From Alteriqipengyuania bathyomarina_B (GTDB lineage Bacteria; Pseudomonadota; Alphaproteobacteria; Sphingomonadales; Sphingomonadaceae): 64,000 nucleotides of DNA. How positions within the stretch are numbered: the first letter of the stretch is position 1; each line of letters starts with the position of its first letter. The stretch spans positions 744,001 to 808,000 of the forward strand of contig NZ_JBCFZM010000002.1 in assembly GCF_038594605.1 (NCBI RefSeq), written 5' to 3'. The notes under the pieces are model-generated. The model saw only the letters and a list, made by a program, of their open reading frames with translations. It ran no database searches and was not told the origin of the DNA. Made by a program: the position numbers and the translations under genes. This document shows, piece after piece, positions 31,439-40,460 of this stretch.

Positions 31439-33048
31439 CCGAGAATCCCGCCAACGCTCCGCTCCGTCCGGAGCAGGCCGATGTCCGGCCCGGCACGCAA
31501 TCCGAGGCCGAAGCAGCGGACGGCCTGCCCAAGCGGACCGATCCGCGCACTTTCATCGTGCAGGCCCTGCAGACGCTGCCCAACATGGTGCTGCCGATTT
31601 TCGCGCTCGCCTTCGCCATGCGCGACAACGGGCCTTTCGCCATTCCCGTGCTGCTCGGGCTCGCCGCGCTGTTCATCATTTTGAGCAGCGTGTTCACCTT
31701 CATCGCCTGGCGTCGCCAGACCTACCGCCTCGGCGAGAGCGACATCCGGCTGGAAAGCGGCGTGCTCTCGCGTGCCGCACGCTCCGTCCCCTATGATCGC
31801 ATTCAGGATGTCAGTCTGGAGCAGAGCTTCATCCCGCGCCTGTTCGGCCTGACCATGGTCAGGGTGGAAACGGGTGCAGGCGGGGCGGACGAGATCAAGC
31901 TCGCCTATCTGACCAACGAGGAAGGGGCTGCGCTGCGCGAGCTGGTGCGCGAATTGCGCGACGAGGCGGACGGGGTCGTGAAGGCACCTGCGGCATCGCA
32001 GGAGGCGAGCGAGGCCGAGGACGCGCCGGTGCTGTTCGCGATGGGCCCGCGCCGCCTGTTCGTTTTCGGCCTGTTCGAATTCTCGCTCGCGCTGGTCGCC
32101 TTTCTCGGCGCGGCTGCGCAGCAGCTCGATTTCCTGCTGCCGTTCGACATCTGGGACTTCGACATGTGGCAGGGTCTGGTGGCGGGGCCGGGCGAGCGAA
32201 TCGCGGAGCTTGGCCCGATCAGCCAGGCGCTGGGGGCTGCGGCCGCGATCCTGACCCTGCTCGTGATCGGTTTTGTTTCGGGCCTGGTGCGCACCTTCAC
32301 CCGCGAATGGGATTTCCGGCTGGAGCGCAATCCGAAGGGCTTCCGGCGGCGGCGCGGTATGTTCACGCGGACCGATGTGGTGATGCCGGTCCACCGGGTG
32401 CAGGCCGTTCGGATCAGTACGGGTGCGATCCGCCACCGATTCGGTTGGAAGAGCCTGCAACTGGTCAGCCTTGCGCAGGATGCGGGCAATGCGAGCCACG
32501 TGGTCGCCCCTTTCGCCAAGGCGCACGAACTGACCCCGATCCTGAAGGTCGCGGGTTTCCCGCTGCCGCCGCGCGGGCTCGACTGGCACCGGACGACCGC
32601 CAGCTATCGCGTGCTATCGGCGATCTTCGGCGCGGCCGGCTATGCGATCCTCGCCGGGATCGTGGTGGGTGTGACGCTTTATCTCGCCGATTCGCGTTAC
32701 GACTGGCTGTGGCTGGTCGCGATGGGCTTTGCCGCGCTGTCTGCTTTCGCCGCCGTCCGCCAGCTTTTCCTGTGGCGGGTGGAGCGACATGCACTATCCG
32801 GCAGCCATCTGTACAAGCGGCGCGGCTGGCTGGCGCCCGGTTTTGCGATCGCAAGCCGGGTGAAGCTGCAATCGGTCGAGATCGCGCGCGGGCCATTGGG
32901 TCGCCTGTTCGGGTACGTCACGCTCAATCTCGGACTTGCGGGTGGCAGCTACTCGCTGCCCGGCATTCCCCGCGCCGAGGCGGAGCGGGTACGTCAGGCG
33001 CTCCTCGCCAGCATGATCGAAACCGATTTCTCGCGGCTGGTGCGCTAG
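31435..33048 (+). CDS. large PH-domain membrane protein (YdbT-like)
   Basis: 537 residues from GTG 31435, overlapping the upstream stop. It has three PH (bPH2) repeats: SDIRLESGVLSRAARSVPYDRIQDV near 100, KGFRRRRGMFTRTDVVMPVHRVQAV near 300, and SHLYKRRGWLAPGFAIASRVKLQSV near 460. Each is preceded by a pair of membrane helices. Repeats share the pattern I-Q-D/A-V plus a following LFG or RFG strand. The two-gene PH cluster resembles E. coli YdbS-YdbT. Function is not established. Confidence 0.82.
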   Translation: MTENPANAPLRPEQADVRPGTQSEAEAADGLPKRTDPRTFIVQALQTLPNMVLPIFALAFAMRDNGPFAIPVLLGLAALFIILSSVFTFIAWRRQTYRLGESDIRLESGVLSRAARSVPYDRIQDVSLEQSFIPRLFGLTMVRVETGAGGADEIKLAYLTNEEGAALRELVRELRDEADGVVKAPAASQEASEAEDAPVLFAMGPRRLFVFGLFEFSLALVAFLGAAAQQLDFLLPFDIWDFDMWQGLVAGPGERIAELGPISQALGAAAAILTLLVIGFVSGLVRTFTREWDFRLERNPKGFRRRRGMFTRTDVVMPVHRVQAVRISTGAIRHRFGWKSLQLVSLAQDAGNASHVVAPFAKAHELTPILKVAGFPLPPRGLDWHRTTASYRVLSAIFGAAGYAILAGIVVGVTLYLADSRYDWLWLVAMGFAALSAFAAVRQLFLWRVERHALSGSHLYKRRGWLAPGFAIASRVKLQSVEIARGPLGRLFGYVTLNLGLAGGSYSLPGIPRAEAERVRQALLASMIETDFSRLVR

Positions 33049-33055
33049 GAGCTGC

Positions 33056-33355
33056 TTAAGCGCGCAGATCGCTCCAGTCCGGGTTCTCGTCGAACTTCTT
33101 CTCGACATAGGAACAGCGCGGATCGATCTTGAAGTCGTGGTCGCGTGCGTCACCGACCAGCCGGGCGACCAGTTCCGCCGCGACACCGCGACCGCCGATC
33201 TCCTTGGGCACGATGGTATGCGTGGCGACGCGCACTTCCTTGCCGTCCTGCTCGGCGCCCGGCTCCCACTCGAGCGTGCCTTGCGCCGTCTCGCCTTCCA
33301 GATGAGCGACATACTTACCGCCCTGGCCGATTACGTGGTGAGTAATGGTCGTCAT
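33056..33355 (-). CDS. GNAT-like N-acetyltransferase (NATD1/YjdJ family)
   Basis: 99-residue small Gcn5-related acetyltransferase-like protein. THTIVPKEIGGRGVAAELVARLV at about residues 45-67 is the acetyl-CoA-binding P-loop with GRGVA. The C-terminal DPRCSYVEKKFDENPDW is the conserved end of this short family. The substrate is unknown. Convergent with the PH-domain gene (seven bases apart) and divergent from the threonine aldolase gene. Confidence 0.84.
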   Translation of the reverse strand: MTTITHHVIGQGGKYVAHLEGETAQGTLEWEPGAEQDGKEVRVATHTIVPKEIGGRGVAAELVARLVGDARDHDFKIDPRCSYVEKKFDENPDWSDLRA

Positions 33356-33438
33356 AATGCGTCGATCCTTTCATGCAGGGGCTCTGGAGGCCTTTAGCCG
33401 CTCTTGCATCGAACGGCGGGCTGCGTAGGGGCGTTCCG

Positions 33439-34434
33439 ATGCGATTTCTTTCCGACAATGCCGCGCGTGTCCATCCGAATGTGTGGGAGGCGATGCGTGC
33501 CGCCGATGCTGGCGATGCGCCCTATGACGGCGATGCCCTGTCGCAGCGTCTGGACGAGGCGTTCAGCGGGCTCTTCGGGCGCGAGGTGGCGGTGCTCTGG
33601 GTTGCGACCGGAACTGCGGCGAATTGTCTTGCGCTCAGCGCCATGGTGCCGCCGCACGGCGGCGTGGTGTGCCACCGCGAAGCGCATATCGAGATGGACG
33701 AGGGCGGGGCGCCGGGCTTCTATCTTCACGGCGCAAAGCTGATGCTGGCCGATGGGGAGGGCGCGAAGCTCGCTCCGCAAGCCATTTCGGCGGTGATCGA
33801 TCCGATTCGCGACGATGTGCATCAGGTGCAGCCCCACGCGATCTCGATCACGCAGGCGAGCGAATATGGCCGCGCCTACCGGCCGGACGAAATCGCGGCG
33901 ATTGCCGATCTGGCACGTTCGCGAGGCCTCGGCCTGCACATGGACGGCGCGCGCTTCGCCAATGCCGCCGCCTTCCTCGGTCTTTCGGCGGCGCAGGCCG
34001 CCGGCGATGTCGACGCACTCAGCTTCGGGTGCGTCAAAAATGGCGGGATGACGGCCGAGGGAATAGTGTTTTTCGATCCCGCTCTTGCAGATGTCGTGCG
34101 GTACCGTCGGAAGCGGTCCGGGCACCTGCAATCGAAAGGCCGTTTCCTCGCCGCGCAGTTGCTGGCGATGGTCGAAGGCGACCTGTGGCTCGACAACGCG
34201 CGCGCGGCCAATGCTGCCGCGCAGGCCATTACCGAACAGGCGAAACAGCGGCTGATGCACCCGGTCGAGGCCAATGAGGTGTTCATCCGGCTGAATCCCG
34301 ACGAACGCGAGGTTCTGCGCGGGATCGGCTACCAGTTCTACGACTGGGGCGCGGATGCGGCGCGCTTCGTCGCCTCGTGGGATAGCGATCTGGGCGAGGC
34401 GCGCGCGCTGGGCCAGGCCATTGCCGACCTATGA
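33439..34434 (+). CDS. threonine aldolase / beta-eliminating lyase
   Basis: PLP-dependent fold type I enzyme cleaving threonine (or allo-threonine) to glycine and acetaldehyde. 331 residues from ATG 33439 (MRFLSDNAARVHPNV). The PLP phosphate-binding ATGTAANCLAL is near 56-66, the conserved aspartate is in LHMDGARFAN, and Lys200 in SFGCVKNGGM is the probable Schiff-base residue. The protein matches the proteobacterial low-specificity type. Its stop overlaps the transporter start (ATGA). Confidence 0.88.
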   Translation: MRFLSDNAARVHPNVWEAMRAADAGDAPYDGDALSQRLDEAFSGLFGREVAVLWVATGTAANCLALSAMVPPHGGVVCHREAHIEMDEGGAPGFYLHGAKLMLADGEGAKLAPQAISAVIDPIRDDVHQVQPHAISITQASEYGRAYRPDEIAAIADLARSRGLGLHMDGARFANAAAFLGLSAAQAAGDVDALSFGCVKNGGMTAEGIVFFDPALADVVRYRRKRSGHLQSKGRFLAAQLLAMVEGDLWLDNARAANAAAQAITEQAKQRLMHPVEANEVFIRLNPDEREVLRGIGYQFYDWGADAARFVASWDSDLGEARALGQAIADL

Positions 34435-35387
34435 GCAGTCCGCAAAGCGGCATGCTGCGGCCCCGCGTCATCCTGCCCTTTATCATCACCGGGACGATCT
34501 GGGGCTCTACCTGGCTGGTCATAACCGGCCAGATCGCCGACGTGCCTGCGGCGTGGTCGGTGTTTTACCGCTTTGCGCTCGCGACCCCGGCGCTGTTCCT
34601 GGTGGCCGCGCTGATGAAGCGACGCCTGCGCCTGACCCGGCCCGAGCACCTGCTGGCAGCGGTGGTGGGGATCTTCCAGTTCAGTGGCAATTTCCTGTTC
34701 GTCTATCACGCGGAGCTCTACGTCACCTCGGGCATCGTCGCGATGATGTTCGGGCTTCTGATGGTGCCCAACGCGTTGTTCGCACGGGTCTTTCTGGGGG
34801 AGAAGGTGAAGGGCGGGTTCGTTCTCGGCAGCGCCATCGCCATTATCGGCGTGTCCTTCCTGCTGATCCACGAATGGCGCGCCAATCCGGAGGCCGGGGT
34901 GATCGGCGGGAACGTGGTGCTGGGGATCGTGCTCGCGATGCTCGGCATTCTCGCCGCCTCGATTGCCAATGTGGTGCAGGCCAACCCGACCGGGCGAGCG
35001 GTGCCGATGGTCAGCCTGCTCGCCTGGGCGATGCTCTACGGGACCCTGGCCGATCTTGGCTTCGCATGGCTGACCGCCGGACCGCCGCCGGTGCCGAGCG
35101 CGCCCTCCTACTGGGCGGGGATCGTCTACCTCGCGCTGATCGGATCGGTCGTCACCTTCCCGCTGCACTACAATCTCGTGCGCGAAATCGGCGCGGGCCG
35201 GACGGCCTATAATTCAATTCTGACGATCTCGGTCGCGATGCTGCTGTCGACCTTGTTCGAAGACTATCGCTGGACCTGGCTGACGGGCGGCGGGATGGTG
35301 CTGGCGGTGGTCGGCATGGTGCTTGCGCTGACCGCGCGGCGGCAAAAGGCGGTGCAGGTGCAGCAGTCGGCATCGTTGCGGCATTGA
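34431..35387 (+). CDS. EamA/DMT-family transporter
   Basis: 318-residue inner-membrane protein with about ten predicted helices in two EamA repeats (about 12-145 and 165-300). ITGTIWGSTWLVI is a typical first helix, and the C-terminal repeat includes GSVVTFPLHYNLVREIGAGRTAY. Drug/metabolite transporters of this kind export amino acids or metabolites. Coupling to the threonine aldolase gene hints at an amino-acid-related substrate, but that is inference. Confidence 0.86.
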   Translation: MSSPQSGMLRPRVILPFIITGTIWGSTWLVITGQIADVPAAWSVFYRFALATPALFLVAALMKRRLRLTRPEHLLAAVVGIFQFSGNFLFVYHAELYVTSGIVAMMFGLLMVPNALFARVFLGEKVKGGFVLGSAIAIIGVSFLLIHEWRANPEAGVIGGNVVLGIVLAMLGILAASIANVVQANPTGRAVPMVSLLAWAMLYGTLADLGFAWLTAGPPPVPSAPSYWAGIVYLALIGSVVTFPLHYNLVREIGAGRTAYNSILTISVAMLLSTLFEDYRWTWLTGGGMVLAVVGMVLALTARRQKAVQVQQSASLRH

Positions 35388-35402
35388 TTCCGGTACCGCC
35401 AG

Positions 35403-36185
35403 TTACAGCAAGTCGCGTAATCCTTCGCGATACGTCGGATATTTCGGCTGCCAGCCGAGCACGCGTTTCGCCTTGAGATTCGCGACCCGCCGGTTCTCCG
35501 CATAAAAGCCGCGCGCCATGGGCGACAGGTTCGCCTCCTCCAGCGAAAGCAGCGGCGGTGGTTCGACGCCGAGCAGGCGGCATGCTTCCTCAACCACCGC
35601 GTTCTGGCTCGCGGGCAGATCGTCGCCGAGGTTGTACGCGCCTTGCGGGGCATCCCCGGTAAGCGCGGCGATTACACCGCTGGCAATATCCTCGACATGC
35701 ACGCGGCTAAAAACTTGCCCCGGCATGTCGATCTGGTGCGCCTTGCCCTCTTCGATCCGCTCGAAAATGCTGCGCCCCGGCCCGTAGATGCCGGGCAGGC
35801 GGAAGACCCGCGCACCCAGTTTCAGCCATTGCGCATCTGCATCGGCGCGTGCGGTCCGCCGTCCGCTGCCGGTGGGCGAGCTCTCATCGACCCATGCGCC
35901 CTGCTGATCGCCATAGACCCCGGTCGAGGACAGGTAGCCATACCAGGCCCGCCCGAAATCGCCGCCAAAGGTGCTCAGCACCGGGTCGAGGCCGCTCTCG
36001 CGATCGGGCGGAACGCTGGAAAGCACGTGGGTGGAGGAGCCAAGCGCGGCGTGCACGGCTTGCGCATCGGCGAAAGAGAGGTTGCCGTCGCTGCCGGTCG
36101 CGACCACTTCCCACCCAAGCGCCTGCACCTCTTGCGCGATCCGCTTGGCCGTATAGCCGAGCCCGAAGATGAATAATTTTGGCAT
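35403..36185 (-). CDS. NAD(P)-dependent extended SDR (YeeZ-like)
   Basis: 260 residues from ATG 36185 (MPKLFIFGLGYTAKRIAQE). The N-terminal GLGYTAKRIA is a Rossmann dinucleotide-binding loop. STGVYGDQQGAWVDESSPTGSGRR and the RLPGIYGPGR block resemble the nucleoside-diphosphate-sugar epimerase-like group containing YeeZ. The usual catalytic Tyr-x3-Lys is not clear: the Tyr in GVYGDQQG has no Lys after it. The substrate is unknown. It diverges from pepN across 47 bases. Confidence 0.8.
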   Translation of the reverse strand: MPKLFIFGLGYTAKRIAQEVQALGWEVVATGSDGNLSFADAQAVHAALGSSTHVLSSVPPDRESGLDPVLSTFGGDFGRAWYGYLSSTGVYGDQQGAWVDESSPTGSGRRTARADADAQWLKLGARVFRLPGIYGPGRSIFERIEEGKAHQIDMPGQVFSRVHVEDIASGVIAALTGDAPQGAYNLGDDLPASQNAVVEEACRLLGVEPPPLLSLEEANLSPMARGFYAENRRVANLKAKRVLGWQPKYPTYREGLRDLL

Positions 36186-36232
36186 CGCAGATCGCGGTGC
36201 CACAAATGCCCGCCTGAAGGAATGAGACAGCG

Positions 36233-38875
36233 ATGGACCAGCCCAGCAATCCGCAGACCGCCGCCAACGGCCCCTCCGGCGCACCGATCCTGCCCGATGC
36301 CGCGCGCGAGCCGCATGAGCCTGCGATCATCCGGCGCAAGGATTACGAGCCGTTCGCATGGCGTGTGCCCGAAATCCGGCTGGATTTCGATCTCGGGCTG
36401 GAGACGACCCGGGTCGAGGCGACCCTGAAGGTTACGCCGAACCCGGACGCGGAGGCGGCGCCCGAAATTCGCCTCGATGGGGACGGGCTGGTTCTCGAAA
36501 GCGTGGCGGTAGACGGCGAGCAACGCACCGACTGGCGGCGCGAGGGCGAGGCACTGATCGTCCCGCTTTCGCCGGGCGAGCATGTGCTGAACGTCGCGAC
36601 CCGCATCGCGCCCTCGGCCAACACGCAGTTGATGGGCCTCTACGCCAGCAATGGCATGCTGTGCACGCAATGCGAGGCGGAGGGTTTTCGCCGCATTACC
36701 TTCTTCCCCGACCGCCCCGATGTCCTCTCGGTCTATACCGTGCGGATGGAGGCCGACGCCGGGGCGTTCCCGGTGCTGCTGTCGAACGGCAATCCGGTCG
36801 AGCAGGGCACGCTCGAGGATGGCCGCCACTTTGCCGAGTGGCACGACCCGTGGCCCAAGCCGAGCTACCTCTTCGCGCTGGTCGCGGGCGACCTGGTGGC
36901 GCGGACCGACCGGTTCACCACTTGTGGAGGCCGCGAGGTCGAGCTGGGCGTCTGGGTCCGATCCGAAGACCTGCCGCGGACAAGCCACGCGATGGAATCG
37001 CTCAAGCGGTCGATGAAATGGGACGAGGAAACCTTCGGGCGCGAATACGACCTCGACCGGTTCAACATCGTCGCCGTGGGCGATTTCAACATGGGCGCCA
37101 TGGAGAACAAGGGCCTCAACATCTTCAACACGAAATACGTGCTGGCGGATGAGGAAACCGCGACCGACGACGATTTCGACGCGGTCGAGGGTGTGATCGG
37201 GCACGAGTATTTCCACAACTGGTCGGGCAACCGCGTGACCTGCCGCGACTGGTTCCAGCTGAGCCTGAAGGAAGGCTTCACCGTGCTGCGCGACCAGCTG
37301 TTCAGCCAGGATCTGCATGGGGCTGCGATCAAGCGGATCGGCGATGTGCGGGTGCTGCGCGCGGTGCAGTTTCCCGAGGACAGCGGGCCCTTCGCCCATC
37401 CGATTCGCCCGGATAGCTACAAGGAAATCAGCAACTTCTACACCGCGACGGTCTATAACAAGGGCGCCGAGGTGATCCGCATGATGCGTGAGCTGGCGGG
37501 CGAAGCGGCCTTCCGCAAAGCCAGCGACCTCTATTTCGAACGCCATGATGGCGAAGCCGCGACCTGTGAGGATTTCGTGCGCTCGATGGAGGATGGCGCC
37601 GGCCTCGACCTTGCACAGTTTCGGCGGTGGTACGAACAGGCTGGCACACCGAAGGTGACAGTCGAGCAGGCTTACGCGGGCGATGCGATCACGCTGACCT
37701 TGCGCCAGAGCGTGCCTGCCACCCCCGGCCAGCCCGACAAGCAGCCGGTCCCGATCCCGCTCAAGGTCGCGCTGTTCGATCGCGAAAGCGGCGCGCATTC
37801 GGGCGAAACGCTTATCGTGCTGGACAAAGCCGAACAAAGCTTCACCTTCGATGGGCACACCTCTGCACCGATCCTCTCGATCAATCGCGGCTTCACGGCC
37901 CCGGTCGTGATCGAACGCGAAATTTCGCGCGACGATCTGGTCTTCCTGGCGGGCAACGACGACGACAGCTTCGCCCGCCACGAAGCGATGCAGGAATTGC
38001 TGCTCGCCTACCTCCTCGGCGATGAGAACGAGGATGCGCGCGAGGCGATCGGCACTGCGGCCGAAGCGATTCTCGCGGATGATGCGCTCGATCACGAAAT
38101 GCGCGCCGAACTGCTCAGCCTGCCGCCCTTCGCCTATCTGGCAGAGCGTTCGGAGGTCTATGATCCGGGCGCGATGGTCGTCCGGCGCGAAGGCCTCAAG
38201 ACATGGCTGGGCGAGCGGTTCGCGGATCGCTTCGCCTCGTTGCACGACACACTCGAAGCGCCCGCACGCGAGGCAGGGCCGGTGGGTAAGCAGGCGCGGC
38301 GGATGCGCAGCCTTGCGCTCGGGTATGTTGCAGCGGCAGACCCCGCAAAAGGCGCGCCGCGCGCGTTGGCTCAGTATCGCGAGGCGCAGGGGATGACCGA
38401 GCGCCAGGGCGCGCTGGCGGTGCTGGCCGGGCTCGACGGTCCCGAGCGCGAAGAGGCGCTGGCCGATTTCTACACCCGCTTTGCCGACAACGCGCTGGTG
38501 ATCGACAAGTGGTTCACCCTACAGGCCACGGCTCTGCGCGAGGACGTGCTGGGCGAGATCGAGCAACTGGCGCAGCATCCTTCTTTCACCATGAGCAACC
38601 CCAACCGGGTGCGCGCGCTCTATGCGGTGATGGCGGGCAACCCGCTCGCGTTCCACGATGCAAGCGGAGCGGGCTATCGGATGATTGCGGACCTGATCCT
38701 CGAACTGAACCTTAAGAACCCGCAGCTGGCGGCGCGGTTCGTGCCCTCGCTCGGGCGATATCGCCGGGTCGAGCCGGGCCGGGCGGCGCTGATGCGCGCC
38801 GAGCTGGAGCGAATCGCCGAGGCGGGCGAGCTTTCGCGCGACGTCTCCGAACAGGTGAGCGCGAGCCTTGGCTGA
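36233..38875 (+). CDS. pepN: aminopeptidase N (M1)
   Basis: Zinc metallo-aminopeptidase removing N-terminal residues from peptides in the cytoplasm. 880 residues. The exopeptidase motif GAMENKG is near 287 and the zinc site HEYFHNWSGNR near 324, with the third ligand Glu in LSLKEGFTVLRD. The C-terminal helical domain is full length. The 3' end overlaps the pgeF start. Confidence 0.96.
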   Translation: MDQPSNPQTAANGPSGAPILPDAAREPHEPAIIRRKDYEPFAWRVPEIRLDFDLGLETTRVEATLKVTPNPDAEAAPEIRLDGDGLVLESVAVDGEQRTDWRREGEALIVPLSPGEHVLNVATRIAPSANTQLMGLYASNGMLCTQCEAEGFRRITFFPDRPDVLSVYTVRMEADAGAFPVLLSNGNPVEQGTLEDGRHFAEWHDPWPKPSYLFALVAGDLVARTDRFTTCGGREVELGVWVRSEDLPRTSHAMESLKRSMKWDEETFGREYDLDRFNIVAVGDFNMGAMENKGLNIFNTKYVLADEETATDDDFDAVEGVIGHEYFHNWSGNRVTCRDWFQLSLKEGFTVLRDQLFSQDLHGAAIKRIGDVRVLRAVQFPEDSGPFAHPIRPDSYKEISNFYTATVYNKGAEVIRMMRELAGEAAFRKASDLYFERHDGEAATCEDFVRSMEDGAGLDLAQFRRWYEQAGTPKVTVEQAYAGDAITLTLRQSVPATPGQPDKQPVPIPLKVALFDRESGAHSGETLIVLDKAEQSFTFDGHTSAPILSINRGFTAPVVIEREISRDDLVFLAGNDDDSFARHEAMQELLLAYLLGDENEDAREAIGTAAEAILADDALDHEMRAELLSLPPFAYLAERSEVYDPGAMVVRREGLKTWLGERFADRFASLHDTLEAPAREAGPVGKQARRMRSLALGYVAAADPAKGAPRALAQYREAQGMTERQGALAVLAGLDGPEREEALADFYTRFADNALVIDKWFTLQATALREDVLGEIEQLAQHPSFTMSNPNRVRALYAVMAGNPLAFHDASGAGYRMIADLILELNLKNPQLAARFVPSLGRYRRVEPGRAALMRAELERIAEAGELSRDVSEQVSASLG

Positions 38876-39647
38876 TCCGGGATCGGGCGGGCCTCAACCC
38901 TTCAGGGCCGCTGCGCTCGATGGCGTTCCGCACGGCTTCTTCGGCCGCGAAGGCGGCGTATCCATCGGCGCGGTCGCCGGGCTGCAGGTCGGCTTCGGGG
39001 CGGGCGACGATCCTGCGGCAGTCGCCGAGAACCGCGCGCGCGTCATTGCCGCCGTGCTGCCGGGGGCAGACCTTGCCACGCCCTACCAGGTCCACTCGCC
39101 CGACGTGGCTGTCGTCGCCGAGGCTGTCGAGGGCGATGAGCGTCCGCATGTCGATGCGCTGGTCACCGGGACGCCCGGCCTGCTCGTCGGCGTGGTCACC
39201 GCCGACTGTGCGCCCGTGCTGCTGGCCGACCGGCAGGCGGGCGTGGTCGCTGCTGCGCATGCAGGCTGGCGCGGCGCGAAGGAGGGCGTGCTGACCAATA
39301 CGATCGAGGCGATGATCGCCCATGGCGCGACGCGCGGGAACATCGCTGCCGCCATCGGGCCCGCGATCGCGCAGGAGAGCTACGAGGTGGCTGAGGGCTT
39401 TCGCGACAATTTCTTGGCCGACGAAAGCGAGAACCATCGTTTCTTCGCCGATGGCGCGCCCGGACATTTCCAGTTCGACCTGCCCGCCTTCGTGGCGCAT
39501 CGGCTCAGCGCAGCGGGCGTCACCGCGATAGAAGACCTCGCGCTCGACACCTATGCTGATCCCGCCCGCTTCTATTCCTTCCGCCGGGCGACCCACCGGG
39601 GCGAAGCGACCTATGGCAGGCAGGGCGCTTTCATCGGCTTGCGGTAG
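38868..39647 (+). CDS. pgeF: PgeF/YfiH family (multicopper polyphenol oxidase-like / purine nucleoside phosphorylase)
   Basis: 259 residues from a TTG at 38868 that overlaps the pepN stop. The DUF152 core is present: TPYQVHSPDV with a zinc-binding histidine, VVTADCAPVLLAD with the conserved cysteine, and HAGWRGAKEGVL with the third ligand. YfiH proteins act on purine nucleosides and, in E. coli (PgeF), prevent misincorporation into peptidoglycan. Both assignments concern the same family; the local role is unknown. Translational coupling to pepN is apparent. Confidence 0.86.
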   Translation: MADPGSGGPQPFRAAALDGVPHGFFGREGGVSIGAVAGLQVGFGAGDDPAAVAENRARVIAAVLPGADLATPYQVHSPDVAVVAEAVEGDERPHVDALVTGTPGLLVGVVTADCAPVLLADRQAGVVAAAHAGWRGAKEGVLTNTIEAMIAHGATRGNIAAAIGPAIAQESYEVAEGFRDNFLADESENHRFFADGAPGHFQFDLPAFVAHRLSAAGVTAIEDLALDTYADPARFYSFRRATHRGEATYGRQGAFIGLR

Positions 39648-39863
39648 CGTTATTCCCCAAAAGACGTATCCTCTTGCATGGCCACGCACCTATGTTGCGC
39701 AAAAGGCCATTGGCAGCATGGGGCTTACACGCTAACAGCGCCCGCACATGGGAAGGGGGCCACCTCCCTGGCGCTTCCGGGCAAGGCCAACCGCCCGCTT
39801 TCCCTAACGATGCAATACGGGGTGGATTCGCAAGATCCGATGCCCCGCGACAAGGCAGGAACG
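39648..39863. other. leader region of the bc1 operon
   Basis: 216 bases between pgeF and petA. The petA frame is open backward through most of it, but the encoded residues are not Rieske-like. AAGGCAGG (39853-39860) precedes petA. A promoter should lie here; I cannot point to a consensus with confidence. Confidence 0.4.
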
Positions 39864-40442
39864 ATGGCAGAGGCAACCGGTGCCGCGACCGCGGAACCCC
39901 ACGAAGCAGGCGACACCAGCGATGGCGTTCGCCGCCGCGACTTCATCAACATCGCAGCGCTGAGCGCGGCCGGTGTCGGCGGCGCAGCAGTGATCTTTCC
40001 GCTGGTGAGCCAGATGGCGCCATCGGCGGACGTGCTGGCCGAAAGCACGACCGAGGTCGATGTGTCGGCGATCCAGCCGGGGCAGGCGATCAAGGCGGTC
40101 TTCCGCAAGCAGCCGCTGTTCGTGCGTCGCCTCACGCCGCAGGAAATCGAAGAAGCGAATGCCGTGCCGCTCGGCTCGCTGCGCGATCCGCAGACACTGG
40201 AAGAGCGGACCAAGTCCGGTCATGTCGATATGCTGGTGACCATGGGCGTCTGCACCCATCTGGGCTGCGTGCCGCTTGGCGCCGCAGAGGGCGAGAACAA
40301 GGGCGAGTTCGGGGGTTATTTCTGCCCCTGCCACGGGTCGCAGTTCGACACCGCGGCTCGCATTCGCAAGGGCCCTGCGCCCAAGAACCTCGTGGTTCCG
40401 GACTACGAGTTCACGTCCGACACCACGATCGTTGTGGGTTAA
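39864..40442 (+). CDS. petA: ubiquinol-cytochrome c reductase, Rieske iron-sulfur subunit
   Basis: [2Fe-2S] subunit of cytochrome bc1. 192 residues from ATG 39864 (MAEATGAAT). A twin-arginine motif RRRDF (23-27) precedes a membrane helix, and the protein exits by the Tat pathway. The Rieske cluster ligands are Cys130 and His132 in CTHLGC and Cys154 and His157 in CPCHGS. First gene of petABC; the cytochrome b gene starts 18 bases later. Confidence 0.95.
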   Translation: MAEATGAATAEPHEAGDTSDGVRRRDFINIAALSAAGVGGAAVIFPLVSQMAPSADVLAESTTEVDVSAIQPGQAIKAVFRKQPLFVRRLTPQEIEEANAVPLGSLRDPQTLEERTKSGHVDMLVTMGVCTHLGCVPLGAAEGENKGEFGGYFCPCHGSQFDTAARIRKGPAPKNLVVPDYEFTSDTTIVVG

Positions 40443-40460
40443 GGCAGAGAAAGACGTAAC

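Noticed and set aside
35975..38245. 756-codon minus-strand frame over pepN
   Set aside because: Composite of the SDR start region and the antisense of pepN; the real SDR start is at 36185.
39678..39863. Extended petA start
   Set aside because: The 62 extra residues lack a Tat or Rieske character; ATG 39864 with AAGGCAGG gives the family N-terminus with its twin-arginine signal.
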